DNA of 64,000 nt from Adlercreutzia equolifaciens (GCF_029076695.1 NZ_JARFIK010000002.1:744001-808000), one strand, 5' to 3'. Shown: positions 43,514 to 52,619, counted from the stretch's first letter. Notes: a model not told the origin generated them from the sequence alone. Made by a program: numbers and translations.

Positions 43514-44962
43514 TTAATTTGACCGATAGGTGTCGAGCAGGGCAATAAGTTCTTGCTTGTTTTTAACGGACAGTTTTCGGTACACGTGAGAAAGGTGGCT
43601 TTTGACCGTCGATTCGGAGACCAGAAGCGTCTCGGCAATGCGTTTGGCGGAGTAGCCGCGATAGGTAAGGGAGACCACCTCGAGCTCGCGGGAGGAAATG
43701 TCGTAGGAGGCCGTGGCGCGTCGGCATACCTCGGCCTGCCACTCGTCGCCCTGAAGTTGGAAGCGCTCTACGGTGCCTCGGGAATACGCGACGAGCAGGC
43801 CGATGGCGGCAGCGGCAATAAAGAAGGCGCCGGCCGAGGCGAGCGGGGCTACCAAGGGAGAGGCTGCCAGTGAAGCCAGTGCGCCACTCGAGAGCATGAC
43901 GTCCTGAGATACCAGCTGGGGCAAGGTGAAGGCCGCGATGCCGACGAGGCCGTAGACCAGCGGACATGAGAGGTGCCGCCGCGCTGTTTTGCTTGCCAGA
44001 CAAATGAGCAGCAGAACCTCGGTGCTGTGCTCGGCACCGACAAGAACGCGTTTGGCGAAGGTGGCCCAGAGCCCGTCGGGATGGGCGAGGTTGAGCACCA
44101 GCAGCATAGCCATGTAGATGAGCGCCACCAGGGCCACCATGGAGATGATGTTGGAGGTAGAGGCTTCCCTGCGCGAGAAGAACGCCGTGGCGGCTCCGAT
44201 AAGGACGAGACCGGTGGCCGCTGTCGTGACTTGGGCCACGGGCTGAAGCAGGCCGATCATATCGATGCCCGAGCCCATGGTGGTGAACAGGCGCACCGAT
44301 AGGGCGCCGAAGAAGATGAAAACCACGAGCAGGGCAATGAGGCCCCAGGGCAGGGGGCGCAGCGAGCGCACCGATTCCGATACCGGCGTCTCACGGGGAA
44401 GGGCTCCGGTGCCCTCGAGCAGCGCAAGAGACAAGAGCGGGCACAGCGTCGAGACGAAGCTGAGGGGCCCTTTGCCCAGGAAGATGAGCACAATCCAAAG
44501 AGCGCTGAAAACCACGAAGGAAAAGCCGATGGTCAGAACGCTGCGGGCACGGCCGCGTTGCGAGCAGGCCGCGAGCCATGCAATGAAAAAGAACGCCGTA
44601 GAAAAGGCCGTCAGAGCCAGGGCGATGACATCGAAGGCCAGCAAGTTCGGACCTTGGTCGGGCCTCAGGAGGAAAAACAGGCAGCCGACAAAGCCTGCCG
44701 CACCGGCTACGCGGCGCAACCAAACGGGACGGTGCCCGGCAAGAGGGCGACGGGCGCCGATAAGGCAGCCGTAGGCAAGAATAAGGAACAGCGAGTAAAG
44801 CAGGTGGTAGGTGGACAGCAGAGCCGCCGAGTTGGCCATAGTGGCCGAGGAAAGAGAGAGCGGGTAGTAGGGCGAGACCATCAGGGTAAACCAGATGGTT
44901 GCAAGGCCGGCGACGAAGCGAAGGTCAAGAGCGGAAAACATGTGACGAAAATTGCTGTTCAT
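43514..44962 (-). CDS. Membrane-embedded LuxR-family transcriptional regulator
   Basis: The 482-residue protein has about twelve hydrophobic segments and a C-terminal LuxR helix-turn-helix (SSRELEVVSLTYRGYSAKRI, then STVKSHLSHVYRKL). It is a second example of the same architecture as the protein at 3143. It lies immediately upstream of, and in the same direction as, the Tat flavoprotein and ferredoxin genes, so it probably controls them. A TATACT box ends 6 nt before the ATG, which suggests a leaderless transcript. A Met seven codons downstream is an alternative start. Confidence 0.85.
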   Translation of the reverse strand: MNSNFRHMFSALDLRFVAGLATIWFTLMVSPYYPLSLSSATMANSAALLSTYHLLYSLFLILAYGCLIGARRPLAGHRPVWLRRVAGAAGFVGCLFFLLRPDQGPNLLAFDVIALALTAFSTAFFFIAWLAACSQRGRARSVLTIGFSFVVFSALWIVLIFLGKGPLSFVSTLCPLLSLALLEGTGALPRETPVSESVRSLRPLPWGLIALLVVFIFFGALSVRLFTTMGSGIDMIGLLQPVAQVTTAATGLVLIGAATAFFSRREASTSNIISMVALVALIYMAMLLVLNLAHPDGLWATFAKRVLVGAEHSTEVLLLICLASKTARRHLSCPLVYGLVGIAAFTLPQLVSQDVMLSSGALASLAASPLVAPLASAGAFFIAAAAIGLLVAYSRGTVERFQLQGDEWQAEVCRRATASYDISSRELEVVSLTYRGYSAKRIAETLLVSESTVKSHLSHVYRKLSVKNKQELIALLDTYRSN

Positions 44963-44968
44963 AGGGCC

Positions 44969-44974
44969 AGTATA
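44969..44974 (-). promoter_or_regulatory. -10 box implying a leaderless LuxR mRNA
   Basis: On the minus strand TATACTGGCCCTATGAACA places a perfect TATACT 6 nt before the start codon. The uvrC start at 61661 has nearly the same sequence. Confidence 0.55.
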
Positions 44975-45002
44975 GCACTCCCTTTCAGGGTTGCCGCATA
45001 AG

Positions 45003-45028
45003 GAAACCCCCTCCGAAGAGGGGGTTTC
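45003..45028. terminator. Bidirectional terminator
   Basis: Perfect 11-bp stem GAAACCCCCTC / GAGGGGGTTTC with loop CGAA, 55 bp downstream of the minus-strand CoA-transferase stop. Confidence 0.75.
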
Positions 45029-45083
45029 GAGAGATAGGAGCCTGGTTGTCGTACCTGCCAGGTGCAGGTTGGGTTGGTAGGGC

Positions 45084-46394
45084 CTACCAGTTGCAGGCGG
45101 CTTCGCCCTTGACCTGGCGCTCGGACTTGAAGATGGTGTCCGGCACTTCCTCGCCGTGGTAGCACTTCACAGCGCCCTTCTCCTCCAGCTCGGCAATCTG
45201 CTCGGGGGTGTAGCCGTACTTCTCGAGGTACTCGGCGGTGTGGTAGCCGATGGGCTTGGACAGGATGATCGGCGGGTCACCGAAGCCGGCGTAGCGGATC
45301 GGCGTGGTGGGCAGCGCGTGCTCACCGAAGGCCTCGTAGTTCACCTTGCGGATGGCGTCGTTGACGTAGGCCTCGTCGTCCTTCAGGATGTCGGTGAAGC
45401 GGAACACCTTCTGGCTGGGCACATCCCACTCGGCCAGAATCTTCAGCCACTCTTCCAGGTCCTTCTTGGAGAAGCCCTCGTCGAGGATGGTGATGAGCTC
45501 CGGCTGCAGATGATGCTCTTTGACGTTCTCGATGGTGGCAAAGCGCGGATCGTCCACCAGGTCGTCGCGACCGATGATCTTCATCATGTCGTTGTAGTAG
45601 CGGTTGTGCTGCGGCTGGCAGATGTACAGCCACTTGTCGTCCGCCGTCTTGTAGGTGTTGTTGAAGGGGTTCGGCACGTCGGTGCGGGACTTCGGGTAGT
45701 CAGCACCGAACTGCTGGGCACACAGGCCGATGGAGCCGCCCCAGATGGCGGAGTGGTACAGGTTGACGACAACCTTCTCGCCCTGGCCGGTGCGCAGCTT
45801 GTTCACCAGCGCGCCGAGCAGGCCGGCGGCCATCATGATGGCGGTGTTGTAGTCGCCGAAGGCCTGAGGCGGAATGGCCGGGGAGGTGTCCTTCTCGGGG
45901 AAGGTACCGGCAACGCCACCGCGGGCAGCCCAGCACACGGCGTCATAGCCGGGGGCATGGGCGAACTCGCCGAACTCGCCGTAGCCGCGCATCTGGCCCC
46001 AGATCAGACCCGGGAACTCGGCATGCAGGGTCTCGTAGTCAAGACCGAGCTTCTGCAGAGCGGCCGTACGCATGTTGTTCATGAAGATGTCGGCCTCACC
46101 GATCATCTTCTTGGCGATGGCCAGGCCCTCGGGGTCCTTGAGGTTCAGGGACACCCAGTTCTTGTTGGTGTTGTTCAGGTCGATGGTGGGATCTTCCGTG
46201 TCGGTCAGCTCGCAGCCGAAGCCCGGGCCCTGGGTGCGCTGGGTATCGCCAGCGAAGGACTCGATCTTGATAACCTCGGCGCCCATCTCAGACAGAACGC
46301 GGACGGTGGCGGGAGCGGCCACGTAGGTGCACATCTCCACTACTTTGATGCCGGCGAGCGGTCCGTAGCCATTGAGTTTCTCAGTGACGGTCAT
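45084..46394 (-). CDS. Class III (CaiB/BaiF) CoA-transferase
   Basis: The 436-residue protein has the family start GPLAGIKVVEMCTYVAAPAT, GAEVIKIES, and the catalytic Asp181 in QAFGDYN, followed by GQGEKVVVNLYHSAIW. It resembles CoA-transferases that activate 2-hydroxy acids or aryl acids (HadA/FldA group) more than the CaiB-like protein at 8969. GGAGAG lies before the ATG at 46394; a longer frame lacks a ribosome site. It is divergent from an acyl-CoA dehydrogenase gene, an arrangement typical of an acid-reduction pair. The intergenic 322 bp are AT-rich without an evident operator. Confidence 0.87.
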   Translation of the reverse strand: MTVTEKLNGYGPLAGIKVVEMCTYVAAPATVRVLSEMGAEVIKIESFAGDTQRTQGPGFGCELTDTEDPTIDLNNTNKNWVSLNLKDPEGLAIAKKMIGEADIFMNNMRTAALQKLGLDYETLHAEFPGLIWGQMRGYGEFGEFAHAPGYDAVCWAARGGVAGTFPEKDTSPAIPPQAFGDYNTAIMMAAGLLGALVNKLRTGQGEKVVVNLYHSAIWGGSIGLCAQQFGADYPKSRTDVPNPFNNTYKTADDKWLYICQPQHNRYYNDMMKIIGRDDLVDDPRFATIENVKEHHLQPELITILDEGFSKKDLEEWLKILAEWDVPSQKVFRFTDILKDDEAYVNDAIRKVNYEAFGEHALPTTPIRYAGFGDPPIILSKPIGYHTAEYLEKYGYTPEQIAELEEKGAVKCYHGEEVPDTIFKSERQVKGEAACNW

Positions 46395-46716
46395 GGAACG
46401 ACTCTCCTTCCTCTCTTTGGTGTCGGTCGGGCGGTTCGTTTGTTTGCAGTTATATATTCGCAGGATTGTTGACATCCAACTATGGACAATATGAAAGATA
46501 TGAGTAAAAAAGGCTTCAATTTCTATAAAAATTAGCTATATTGAGTGATTAATACGGGAAACAAACAGGACAAGATTAATTTTATGTTTCACATTGGGTA
46601 GCAAAATGGGGCAGATGGCGGCTGCCGTTGGACAATTTTTTGCGAATGATCCTTGCGCTTCGCATCCATCACTATTTTAATGGGAGACAACTCTTATATA
46701 TGAAAGGGGAGAGACG

Positions 46717-47877
46717 GTGGACTTCACTCTAAGCGATGAGCAGAAGAAGCTCGTCGGTGCTTTTCGGAATTTCGGCATGGAAACCTTTGCGCCCGAGCGC
46801 GTAAGCCGCTGGTGCCGCGATCAGGGCCTTCCCGATATGGTTATGAAGGAGTTCGTCGATCTTTATTACGAGACCTCCGAGGACAACGTGCCCGCCGATG
46901 TGGCCCATACGCTGTTTTCCCAAGTGCTCATTGTGGAGGAGCTCTCGCGTTGCGCGGGCACGGTGCTGCCTTTCCAAAATGATCTTTTCAACCTTCATAT
47001 TATGCAGGGTTTCGCCCAAGGGGGAGAAGCGGCCAGCATTACGGCCGATTATCGCCAAAGCGGACGCCTCATGTTCGCTCTGGCCATTTCCGAGCCCGAC
47101 GGCGGCTCGGACACCATGGCTATGAAGACCTCCTGCCAAACCGTCGACGGCAAGATCCTCCTCAACGGTCGTAAGTCCTACGTGAACAACGGCGAATATG
47201 CGCCCTATATCCTGACCGCCGCCATCGATCGCGACGAGAAGGAGACCGGCGGCCATCCTTCGCTTTCCTTCTGGCTGGTGCCCCGCAATGTGCCCGGCAT
47301 CAATGCGGTGCCCATCAGCAAGATCGGCCAATCCATGCTGCCCTTCGCGCTTATCTCCTTCGACGATGTAGAGCTCAAGCCGGAGTGGCGTCTCGACGAT
47401 GCCGAGGGCGGCTTCCGCCGCTTGTTCCACTTGCTGGAATACGGTCGTGTTCTTCTGTGCGCCTCGTCGCTGGGTATTGCCCAGGCGGCCATGGACGATG
47501 CCGTGGCCCATGCGCGCAGCCGCAAGGCCTTCGGTGTTCAGGTAGGGCGCTTCCAGCAAATCGAGACCATGCTTACTGACATGGAGGTGCGCCTGCAGAA
47601 TATGCGCTCCATGGTGTACCGCGCCGCCTGCGAAATTGAGGACGCCGGGGAAGAGGAGCGGCTCATGGTGGCCCTCATGAAGCGCTACGTGCCCCGGGCC
47701 GCCGTGGAAGTGGCCTCGGACGCCATGCAAATTTTGGGTGGCCTGGGCTATACCGAGGGCTCGCGGGTAAGTCGCATCTGGGAGGACAGCCGCGGCAATC
47801 AAATTGCCGAAGGTACCGATCAGGTGATGGTTTATATTGCCGCGCCGCTGATCATGGAGAAGTACCGCAGCTTCTAG
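46717..47877 (+). CDS. Acyl-CoA dehydrogenase
   Basis: The 386-residue flavoprotein has LAISEPDGGSDTMAM, LNGRKSYVNNG, HARSRKAFGVQVGRFQQIE and QILGGLGYTEGSRVSR. The classical catalytic Glu is present (Glu365 in IAEGTDQVM) and the alternative helix position is Gly (EYGR). The start is GTG with AAAGGGGAGAG upstream. Together with the divergent CoA-transferase and the following MFS carrier it forms a small acid-utilisation unit. Confidence 0.85.
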   Translation: MDFTLSDEQKKLVGAFRNFGMETFAPERVSRWCRDQGLPDMVMKEFVDLYYETSEDNVPADVAHTLFSQVLIVEELSRCAGTVLPFQNDLFNLHIMQGFAQGGEAASITADYRQSGRLMFALAISEPDGGSDTMAMKTSCQTVDGKILLNGRKSYVNNGEYAPYILTAAIDRDEKETGGHPSLSFWLVPRNVPGINAVPISKIGQSMLPFALISFDDVELKPEWRLDDAEGGFRRLFHLLEYGRVLLCASSLGIAQAAMDDAVAHARSRKAFGVQVGRFQQIETMLTDMEVRLQNMRSMVYRAACEIEDAGEEERLMVALMKRYVPRAAVEVASDAMQILGGLGYTEGSRVSRIWEDSRGNQIAEGTDQVMVYIAAPLIMEKYRSF

Positions 47878-47974
47878 GAAATACTCAAGCTAGAAAATAT
47901 GTCCAGTTTCTATCGGAATACTTCAGGGATATATTGGCGTTGACTATAGGTAAATCGGCATAATTATTATCAAT

Positions 47975-48008
47975 AATGGGACAACAAAAATAAGTTGTCC
48001 CATTTTTA
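47975..48008 (+). terminator. Rho-independent terminator
   Basis: Perfect 11-bp stem AATGGGACAAC / GTTGTCCCATT followed by TTTTTATA, 98 bp after the dehydrogenase stop. Its arms echo GGGACAA at 48019-48025. Confidence 0.8.
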
Positions 48009-48165
48009 TATCTAAATAGGGACAAACTGCTCAACATTGACCGTCAAAATGCGACGGCGAGTTCGCTAGACTGTGCAGTGCGGGTGCAATGCCCGTGAAC
48101 TTTCGTTCAACAGGGGTTCGAAGTTTGCGCAAGTTTTTCTGTTTCGCTATTAGAGGAGGTTCATT

Positions 48166-49446
48166 TTGAGCGCGACCGCTACCAAAGAGAAGATGAGCGT
48201 GCGTCACCTTCTTGTCGTACTGACCGGCATCATGATCACGTTCGGTTGTTCGGCGCTGTGCTTTTCCACGTGGGGTATGTTCCAGCCCGTCGTCGCCGAG
48301 AGCCTGGGTGTTCCCACTACGGCTTTCGCCATGTACGTGACTGTTATGTATCTGACCATGACCATTGCCTCGCCTTTCGCGGGCAAGCTTCTGCAGACTA
48401 TGGACATCCGCATTCTGCTGTCCATCTCCGCCGCCCTCGTTGGCTGCGCCTTCCTGCTGATGAGCTTCTCGGACACCATCGTGCTGTTCTACGTGGCTGC
48501 CGTTATGCTGGGCCTGGGCGAGATCACCATCCTGTGGCTGGCCATCCCCACGCTTATCAACCGCTGGTTCGTTGAGCGCGCCGGCTTCTTCATCGGCCTG
48601 TGCATGGCTTTCACCGGCATCGGCGGCGCCATCTGGAACGCCGTGTTCACCGCTCTGATCACGAACGGCTACGACTTCCACACCCTGTACCTGATCTGGG
48701 GCGTTATTGCTCTGGTCACCTCGCTGCCCTTCACGCTGTTCTGCGTGCGCAACTCTCCCGAGGACTGCGGCCTGGCTCCTTACGGTGCTTCCATGCATCA
48801 GAACGCCATCGGTGCTGAAGTGGCCGCCAAGCCCTCCGGCCTGGACGCTTCCTTCGTGATGAAGACCCCGATGTTCTACGCCATCTGTGTGTTCGCCGGC
48901 CTTATCAACATCGCCATCCTCATCGCCATGCAGTTCCCCACCTACACCAAGTCGCTGACCGACGTGGCCTTCGACGTGGTTATCGTCGGCGGTGTTATGT
49001 CCACCGTTATGATGGTGGGCCAGGCTATCTTCAAGGTGGTTCTGGGCGCTGTGGCTGACAAGAACGCCAAGGGCGCTCTGATCTTCGCCTTCGCCGCTGG
49101 CATCATCGGCATTCTGCTCTGCTGGCTGTGCACCTTCAGCGAGTACGCCATGTACGCCGGCGCCTTCATCTTCGGCGGCTGCTACGCCACCGCCGTGGTG
49201 CTGGTTCCCGTTATCTGCCGTCAGTCCTTCGGCACCCGCGAGTACTCCATCATCTACTCTCGCGTGTCCACCGTGTTCAACCTGATCGCTGCCTTCGCGG
49301 CTATGATCTGGGCTTGGATCGGCTCCTCCTTCGGCTTCACCGTGGCCTTCATCGTGGCTATGGTCATGCTGGTGGTCATCCTGCTGCTGGGCCTGTACAT
49401 CTTCAAGGCTGCTGCGGGCTACAAGAAGGATTGGACGACCGAGTAA
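48166..49446 (+). CDS. MFS transporter
   Basis: The 426-residue protein has about twelve membrane helices, with a central loop near residue 200 (RNSPEDCGLAPYG), a motif characteristic of the oxalate:formate antiporter-like MFS branch. The start is TTG, supported by GAGGAGG 7 nt upstream. It follows the CoA-transferase/dehydrogenase pair and precedes a LysR regulator, so it probably imports or exchanges the acid used by that unit. Confidence 0.83.
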   Translation: MSATATKEKMSVRHLLVVLTGIMITFGCSALCFSTWGMFQPVVAESLGVPTTAFAMYVTVMYLTMTIASPFAGKLLQTMDIRILLSISAALVGCAFLLMSFSDTIVLFYVAAVMLGLGEITILWLAIPTLINRWFVERAGFFIGLCMAFTGIGGAIWNAVFTALITNGYDFHTLYLIWGVIALVTSLPFTLFCVRNSPEDCGLAPYGASMHQNAIGAEVAAKPSGLDASFVMKTPMFYAICVFAGLINIAILIAMQFPTYTKSLTDVAFDVVIVGGVMSTVMMVGQAIFKVVLGAVADKNAKGALIFAFAAGIIGILLCWLCTFSEYAMYAGAFIFGGCYATAVVLVPVICRQSFGTREYSIIYSRVSTVFNLIAAFAAMIWAWIGSSFGFTVAFIVAMVMLVVILLLGLYIFKAAAGYKKDWTTE

Positions 49447-49478
49447 CGTCGCTATTGCGCAAACCTCTGTCGATCTAG

Positions 49479-49508
49479 AAAGCGGGGAGTGGAAGCTCCC
49501 CGCTTTTT
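49479..49508 (+). terminator. Rho-independent terminator
   Basis: Stem GCGGGGAG / CTCCCCGC, with flanking A and T runs and TTTTT at the end, 33 bp after the MFS stop. Confidence 0.9.
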
Positions 49509-49695
49509 GTGCGTCCTGCTCAATGCTCCCGGGGCAGGGGTGAATTTTGCTGGTGCAAACATTTCGCTTCGAGTATACTTGAGTCATTCGAATGGCATTG
49601 TTTGCTACGGCGAATGAGGCGGAAAAGCCACGATCGAGGGGGAGCGATCGGTCGTAAGAAATTTGTGCAGGGTCCGACATCCGCAAGGGGAAAGC

Positions 49696-50634
49696 ATGAA
49701 TCTGTCTCAGCTCAAGTACTTCAAGAAGCTTGCCGAAGTACTGCACTACACCCGGGCCGCCCAAGAGCTCTTCATTACCCAGCCCACGCTCTCCGGGGCT
49801 ATTCTCTCTTTGGAGAAGGAGCTTGATGCGCCCTTGTTCGAGCGCAAGGGGCGCTTGGTCTCCCTTACTCCCTATGGCGAGGTGTTCTACGAGCACGTGT
49901 GCCTGGCGCTGCGGGCTATCGACGACGGTGTGGCCGCGGTCAGCGCCCGGTCCAACGCCAGCTTGGGCACGGTCAACCTGGGCACTACCTTTACCACCCA
50001 GGACCACTACCTCCCCGCCCTCATCCGCGATTTCGAGGACGCTTTCGACAAGCGCGTCATTGTGAAGGTGTCCCAGGGTTTCACCAACTATCTGACCGAG
50101 CAGCTGCGCCACGGCACCTTAGATGTGGCTTTCTGCGGCAAACGCCCCAACGAGACGGAAATCGAGTACTATCCCGTGAAGCTGTGCGAGCTGGCCCTCT
50201 ACGTACGCGACGACCATCCGCTGGCCGGCACGGCCGAGGTGGAGTTCGAGGCCCTCAACGGGGTGGATCTGTGCACCTACCGGCGCGGCACACCCATCGG
50301 CGACCGCGTCAGCGCCATGCTGGAGGAGCATGAGGTGCACAGCGCCTCGTTCAATTACGACGACGATGTGTCCATGGGCTCCTTCTTGTCCTACAACGGC
50401 GGCAATGCCGGTGCCCTGATGCTGGACTCGCTGGGCGCCCAGCTGTTCTCGAACTTGCGGCAGGTGCGCGTGAACGGCGTGCCCGAGCACTTCTACACCG
50501 TGTACCTGGCCTACCACAAGAAGCATGTGCACTCGCGCACGGTGACCGATTTCATCGACTTCGTGAAAAGCTATGCGGGCAACGACGTCGTCGAGGAGAC
50601 CGAGGTGGTGGAGGAAGAGCAGGCGGCCGACTAG
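49696..50634 (+). CDS. LysR-family transcriptional regulator
   Basis: The 312-residue protein begins with the LysR winged helix (MNLSQLKYFKKLAEVLHYTRA, continuing QELFITQPTLSGAILSLEKE) and has a substrate-binding C-terminal domain with a long acidic tail (VVEETEVVEEEQAAD). The ATG at 49696 is preceded by GGGGAAAG; an in-frame ATG 11 codons upstream lacks this. TATACT at 49574-49579 may be its -10 box, implying a leader of about 110 nt. It could control the adjacent CoA-transferase/dehydrogenase/MFS unit. Confidence 0.85.
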   Translation: MNLSQLKYFKKLAEVLHYTRAAQELFITQPTLSGAILSLEKELDAPLFERKGRLVSLTPYGEVFYEHVCLALRAIDDGVAAVSARSNASLGTVNLGTTFTTQDHYLPALIRDFEDAFDKRVIVKVSQGFTNYLTEQLRHGTLDVAFCGKRPNETEIEYYPVKLCELALYVRDDHPLAGTAEVEFEALNGVDLCTYRRGTPIGDRVSAMLEEHEVHSASFNYDDDVSMGSFLSYNGGNAGALMLDSLGAQLFSNLRQVRVNGVPEHFYTVYLAYHKKHVHSRTVTDFIDFVKSYAGNDVVEETEVVEEEQAAD

Positions 50635-50780
50635 CCGTTTGCAGAGAGGCGCCGCGCTGTCCGAAGCGCGCGCCGCTGGGCCGCAGGGGCGCGCCGTTGG
50701 GGCCGTGCTTGACGGGCGGCCGTGCAAAAGCCGCGAAATCCCTAGCGTAACGGCGACAACTGTGGTATAAAGAAAAAGCT

Positions 50781-50847
50781 GCGCACCCTGGTGCGCGGAC
50801 ATACTTTCGCATCTGAGAAAGTGGGATCGCTCCCGCTTTCTTTTGTT
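50781..50847 (+). promoter_or_regulatory. Leader with two hairpins upstream of rimP (candidate attenuator)
   Basis: After a GGTATAAAG -10-like sequence (50764-50772) come the hairpin GCGCACC-CT-GGTGCGC (50781-50796) and a terminator-like stem GAAAGTGGGA / TCCCGCTTTC followed by TTTTGTTGTT (50817-50847), all before the rimP start at 50903. This looks like a transcription attenuator for the rimP-nusA-infB operon, where NusA autoregulation is known in other bacteria. Confidence 0.55.
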
Positions 50848-50902
50848 GTTAGGGCAAAATGCCCCGAAAGTGGAAACCTGCGAACGCGAAAAGGAGGTAG
50901 TC

Positions 50903-51373
50903 ATGCTCACTGGTAAAGAGAAGTCGCTCTTGGCGGCCTTGGAGCCCCGCGCGGCCTCCGAGGGCGTGGAGATCGTCACCGTCGAGATCGTCGGCTCGAA
51001 GAAGGCGCCCACCATTCGCGTGTACATCGATACCCCGGAGGGCATCAGCTTCGACCAGCTGATGGCCACCCAGGCCTGGGTGGGGGATCTCATGGACGAG
51101 ATCGACCCGTTCCCGGGCGCCTACATGCTCGAGGTGTCGTCCCCGGGCATCGACCGCCCCCTGCGCACGCCGGAGCACTTCCAGCGCTTTGCCGGGGAGG
51201 AGGCCGTGGTGAAGACGCGCGGTCCGCTAGACGGCCGCAGCTCGTTCACCGGTACGCTCAAGGGTTACGAGAACGACGAGGTGCTGATCGAGGTGGACGG
51301 CAACACGGTTGCCATTCCCTTCGATCAGATCAAGCGAGCCCGCATCAAGGGCACCGTAGATTTCAGCGCTTAG
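50903..51373 (+). CDS. rimP: Ribosome maturation factor RimP
   Basis: The 156-residue protein needed for 30S maturation has the family blocks EIVTVEIVGSKKAPTIRVYID, MLEVSSPGIDRPLRTPEHFQRF and the C-terminal SH3-like part (TGTLKGYENDEVLIEVDG). AAGGAGGTAG precedes the ATG at 50903. It opens the conserved rimP-nusA-ylxR-infB operon; nusA follows after 17 bp. Confidence 0.95.
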   Translation: MLTGKEKSLLAALEPRAASEGVEIVTVEIVGSKKAPTIRVYIDTPEGISFDQLMATQAWVGDLMDEIDPFPGAYMLEVSSPGIDRPLRTPEHFQRFAGEEAVVKTRGPLDGRSSFTGTLKGYENDEVLIEVDGNTVAIPFDQIKRARIKGTVDFSA

Positions 51374-51390
51374 GGAAAGGAATCACAGAA

Positions 51391-52596
51391 GTGGCAAGTT
51401 CGGAACTGATCGAGGCATTGCAGGCGCTGGCCCACGAGCGCAAGATCGATGAGTTTTACCTCATCGAGCGTTTGGAGCAGTCGCTGGCCAAAAGCTACGA
51501 GCGCATTCTGGATCTGGAATGGGACGCCCGCGTGACCATCGATCGCCAGACGGGCAAGATCTACGTGTACGAGCTGGTGCCCGTCGGTGAGCCCGACGAG
51601 GAAACCGGCGAGTACGCCGAGTTCGAGGAGCGCGACGTCACCCCCGACGACGTGAGCCGCATTGCCGCCCAGAACGCCAAGGGCGTCATTGCCTCCATCG
51701 TGCGCGAAGCGGGGCGGCAGTCCATTTACGAGGAGTTCTCCGGTCGCGTGGGCGATCTGGTCACGGGCACGGTGCTCCAGGGCACGCCCGACTTCACCAT
51801 CATCAAGATTCGCGACGGCGTCGAGGCCGAGCTGCCCCATTACGATGCCAAGCGCAATCCCGGCGAGCGCAACGAGCGCCCGGCCAACGAGCACTATCGC
51901 CACAACCAGCGCCTGAAGGTGCTCATCATCGACGTGCGCGATCCCAATTCCGATGCGCCGCGTCTGCGCGGCGAGCAGGCCCGTCCGGCCATCATCGTGT
52001 CCCGCACGCACCCCGACCTCATCCGTCGCCTCTTCGAGATCGAGGTGCCGGAAATCTACGAGGGCGTGGTGGAGATCAAGTCGGTGGCCCGCGAGCCCGG
52101 CGCCCGTTCCAAGGTGGCCGTGTACTCCCGCGAGGCCAATCTCGATCCGGTGGGCGCTTGCGTGGGCCCGAAGGGCTCCCGCGTGCGCATGGTGGTCGAG
52201 GAGCTGCGCAACGAGCGCGTGGACGTCATCCAGTGGAGCGACGATCCGGCGGTCTACGTGGCCAACGCCCTTTCGCCGGCCAAGGTGAGCCGCGTCACCA
52301 TCGACGAGGACAACAACTACGCCACCGTGGTGGTGCCGGATGATCAGCTGTCGCTGGCCATCGGCAAGGAGGGTCAGAACGCCCGCTTGGCCGCCCGCCT
52401 CACCGGTTGGCACATTGACATCAAGCCCGCCAGCTTCCAGGGCGCGTCCCTGGTCAACGACACCGAGCTGGTGGAAGAGGTAGAGGAAGACGACGAGTTC
52501 TGCGTCTTTGTGAACGAGGACGGCAGCCGCTGCCGCAACCATGCCCGCCCGGGCAGCCGGTACTGTGGCATCCATGCTTCCCTCGAGGACGAGTAG
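51391..52596 (+). CDS. nusA: Transcription termination/antitermination protein NusA with C-terminal Cys/His tail
   Basis: The 401-residue protein has the N-terminal RNA-polymerase-binding domain, an S1 domain (GDLVTGTVLQGTPDFTIIKI), and two KH domains (ACVGPKGSRVRMVVEEL near 257 and LAIGKEGQNARLAARLTGW near 322). The start is GTG with GGGAAAGGA upstream. After an acidic linker the last 35 residues contain Cys371, Cys381, Cys392 and His395 (FCVFVNEDGSRCRNHARPGS, then RYCGIH), a pattern like small zinc-binding motifs. This tail is not part of standard NusA. Confidence 0.95.
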   Translation: MASSELIEALQALAHERKIDEFYLIERLEQSLAKSYERILDLEWDARVTIDRQTGKIYVYELVPVGEPDEETGEYAEFEERDVTPDDVSRIAAQNAKGVIASIVREAGRQSIYEEFSGRVGDLVTGTVLQGTPDFTIIKIRDGVEAELPHYDAKRNPGERNERPANEHYRHNQRLKVLIIDVRDPNSDAPRLRGEQARPAIIVSRTHPDLIRRLFEIEVPEIYEGVVEIKSVAREPGARSKVAVYSREANLDPVGACVGPKGSRVRMVVEELRNERVDVIQWSDDPAVYVANALSPAKVSRVTIDEDNNYATVVVPDDQLSLAIGKEGQNARLAARLTGWHIDIKPASFQGASLVNDTELVEEVEEDDEFCVFVNEDGSRCRNHARPGSRYCGIHASLEDE

Positions 52597-52619
52597 CAGC
52601 GAAGGAAGTTGATTTCCCG

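Noticed and set aside
48031-50112. Minus-strand open frame of 693 codons across the MFS and LysR genes
   Set aside because: It spans a terminator and two divergent-composition genes on the other strand, with no recognisable domain.
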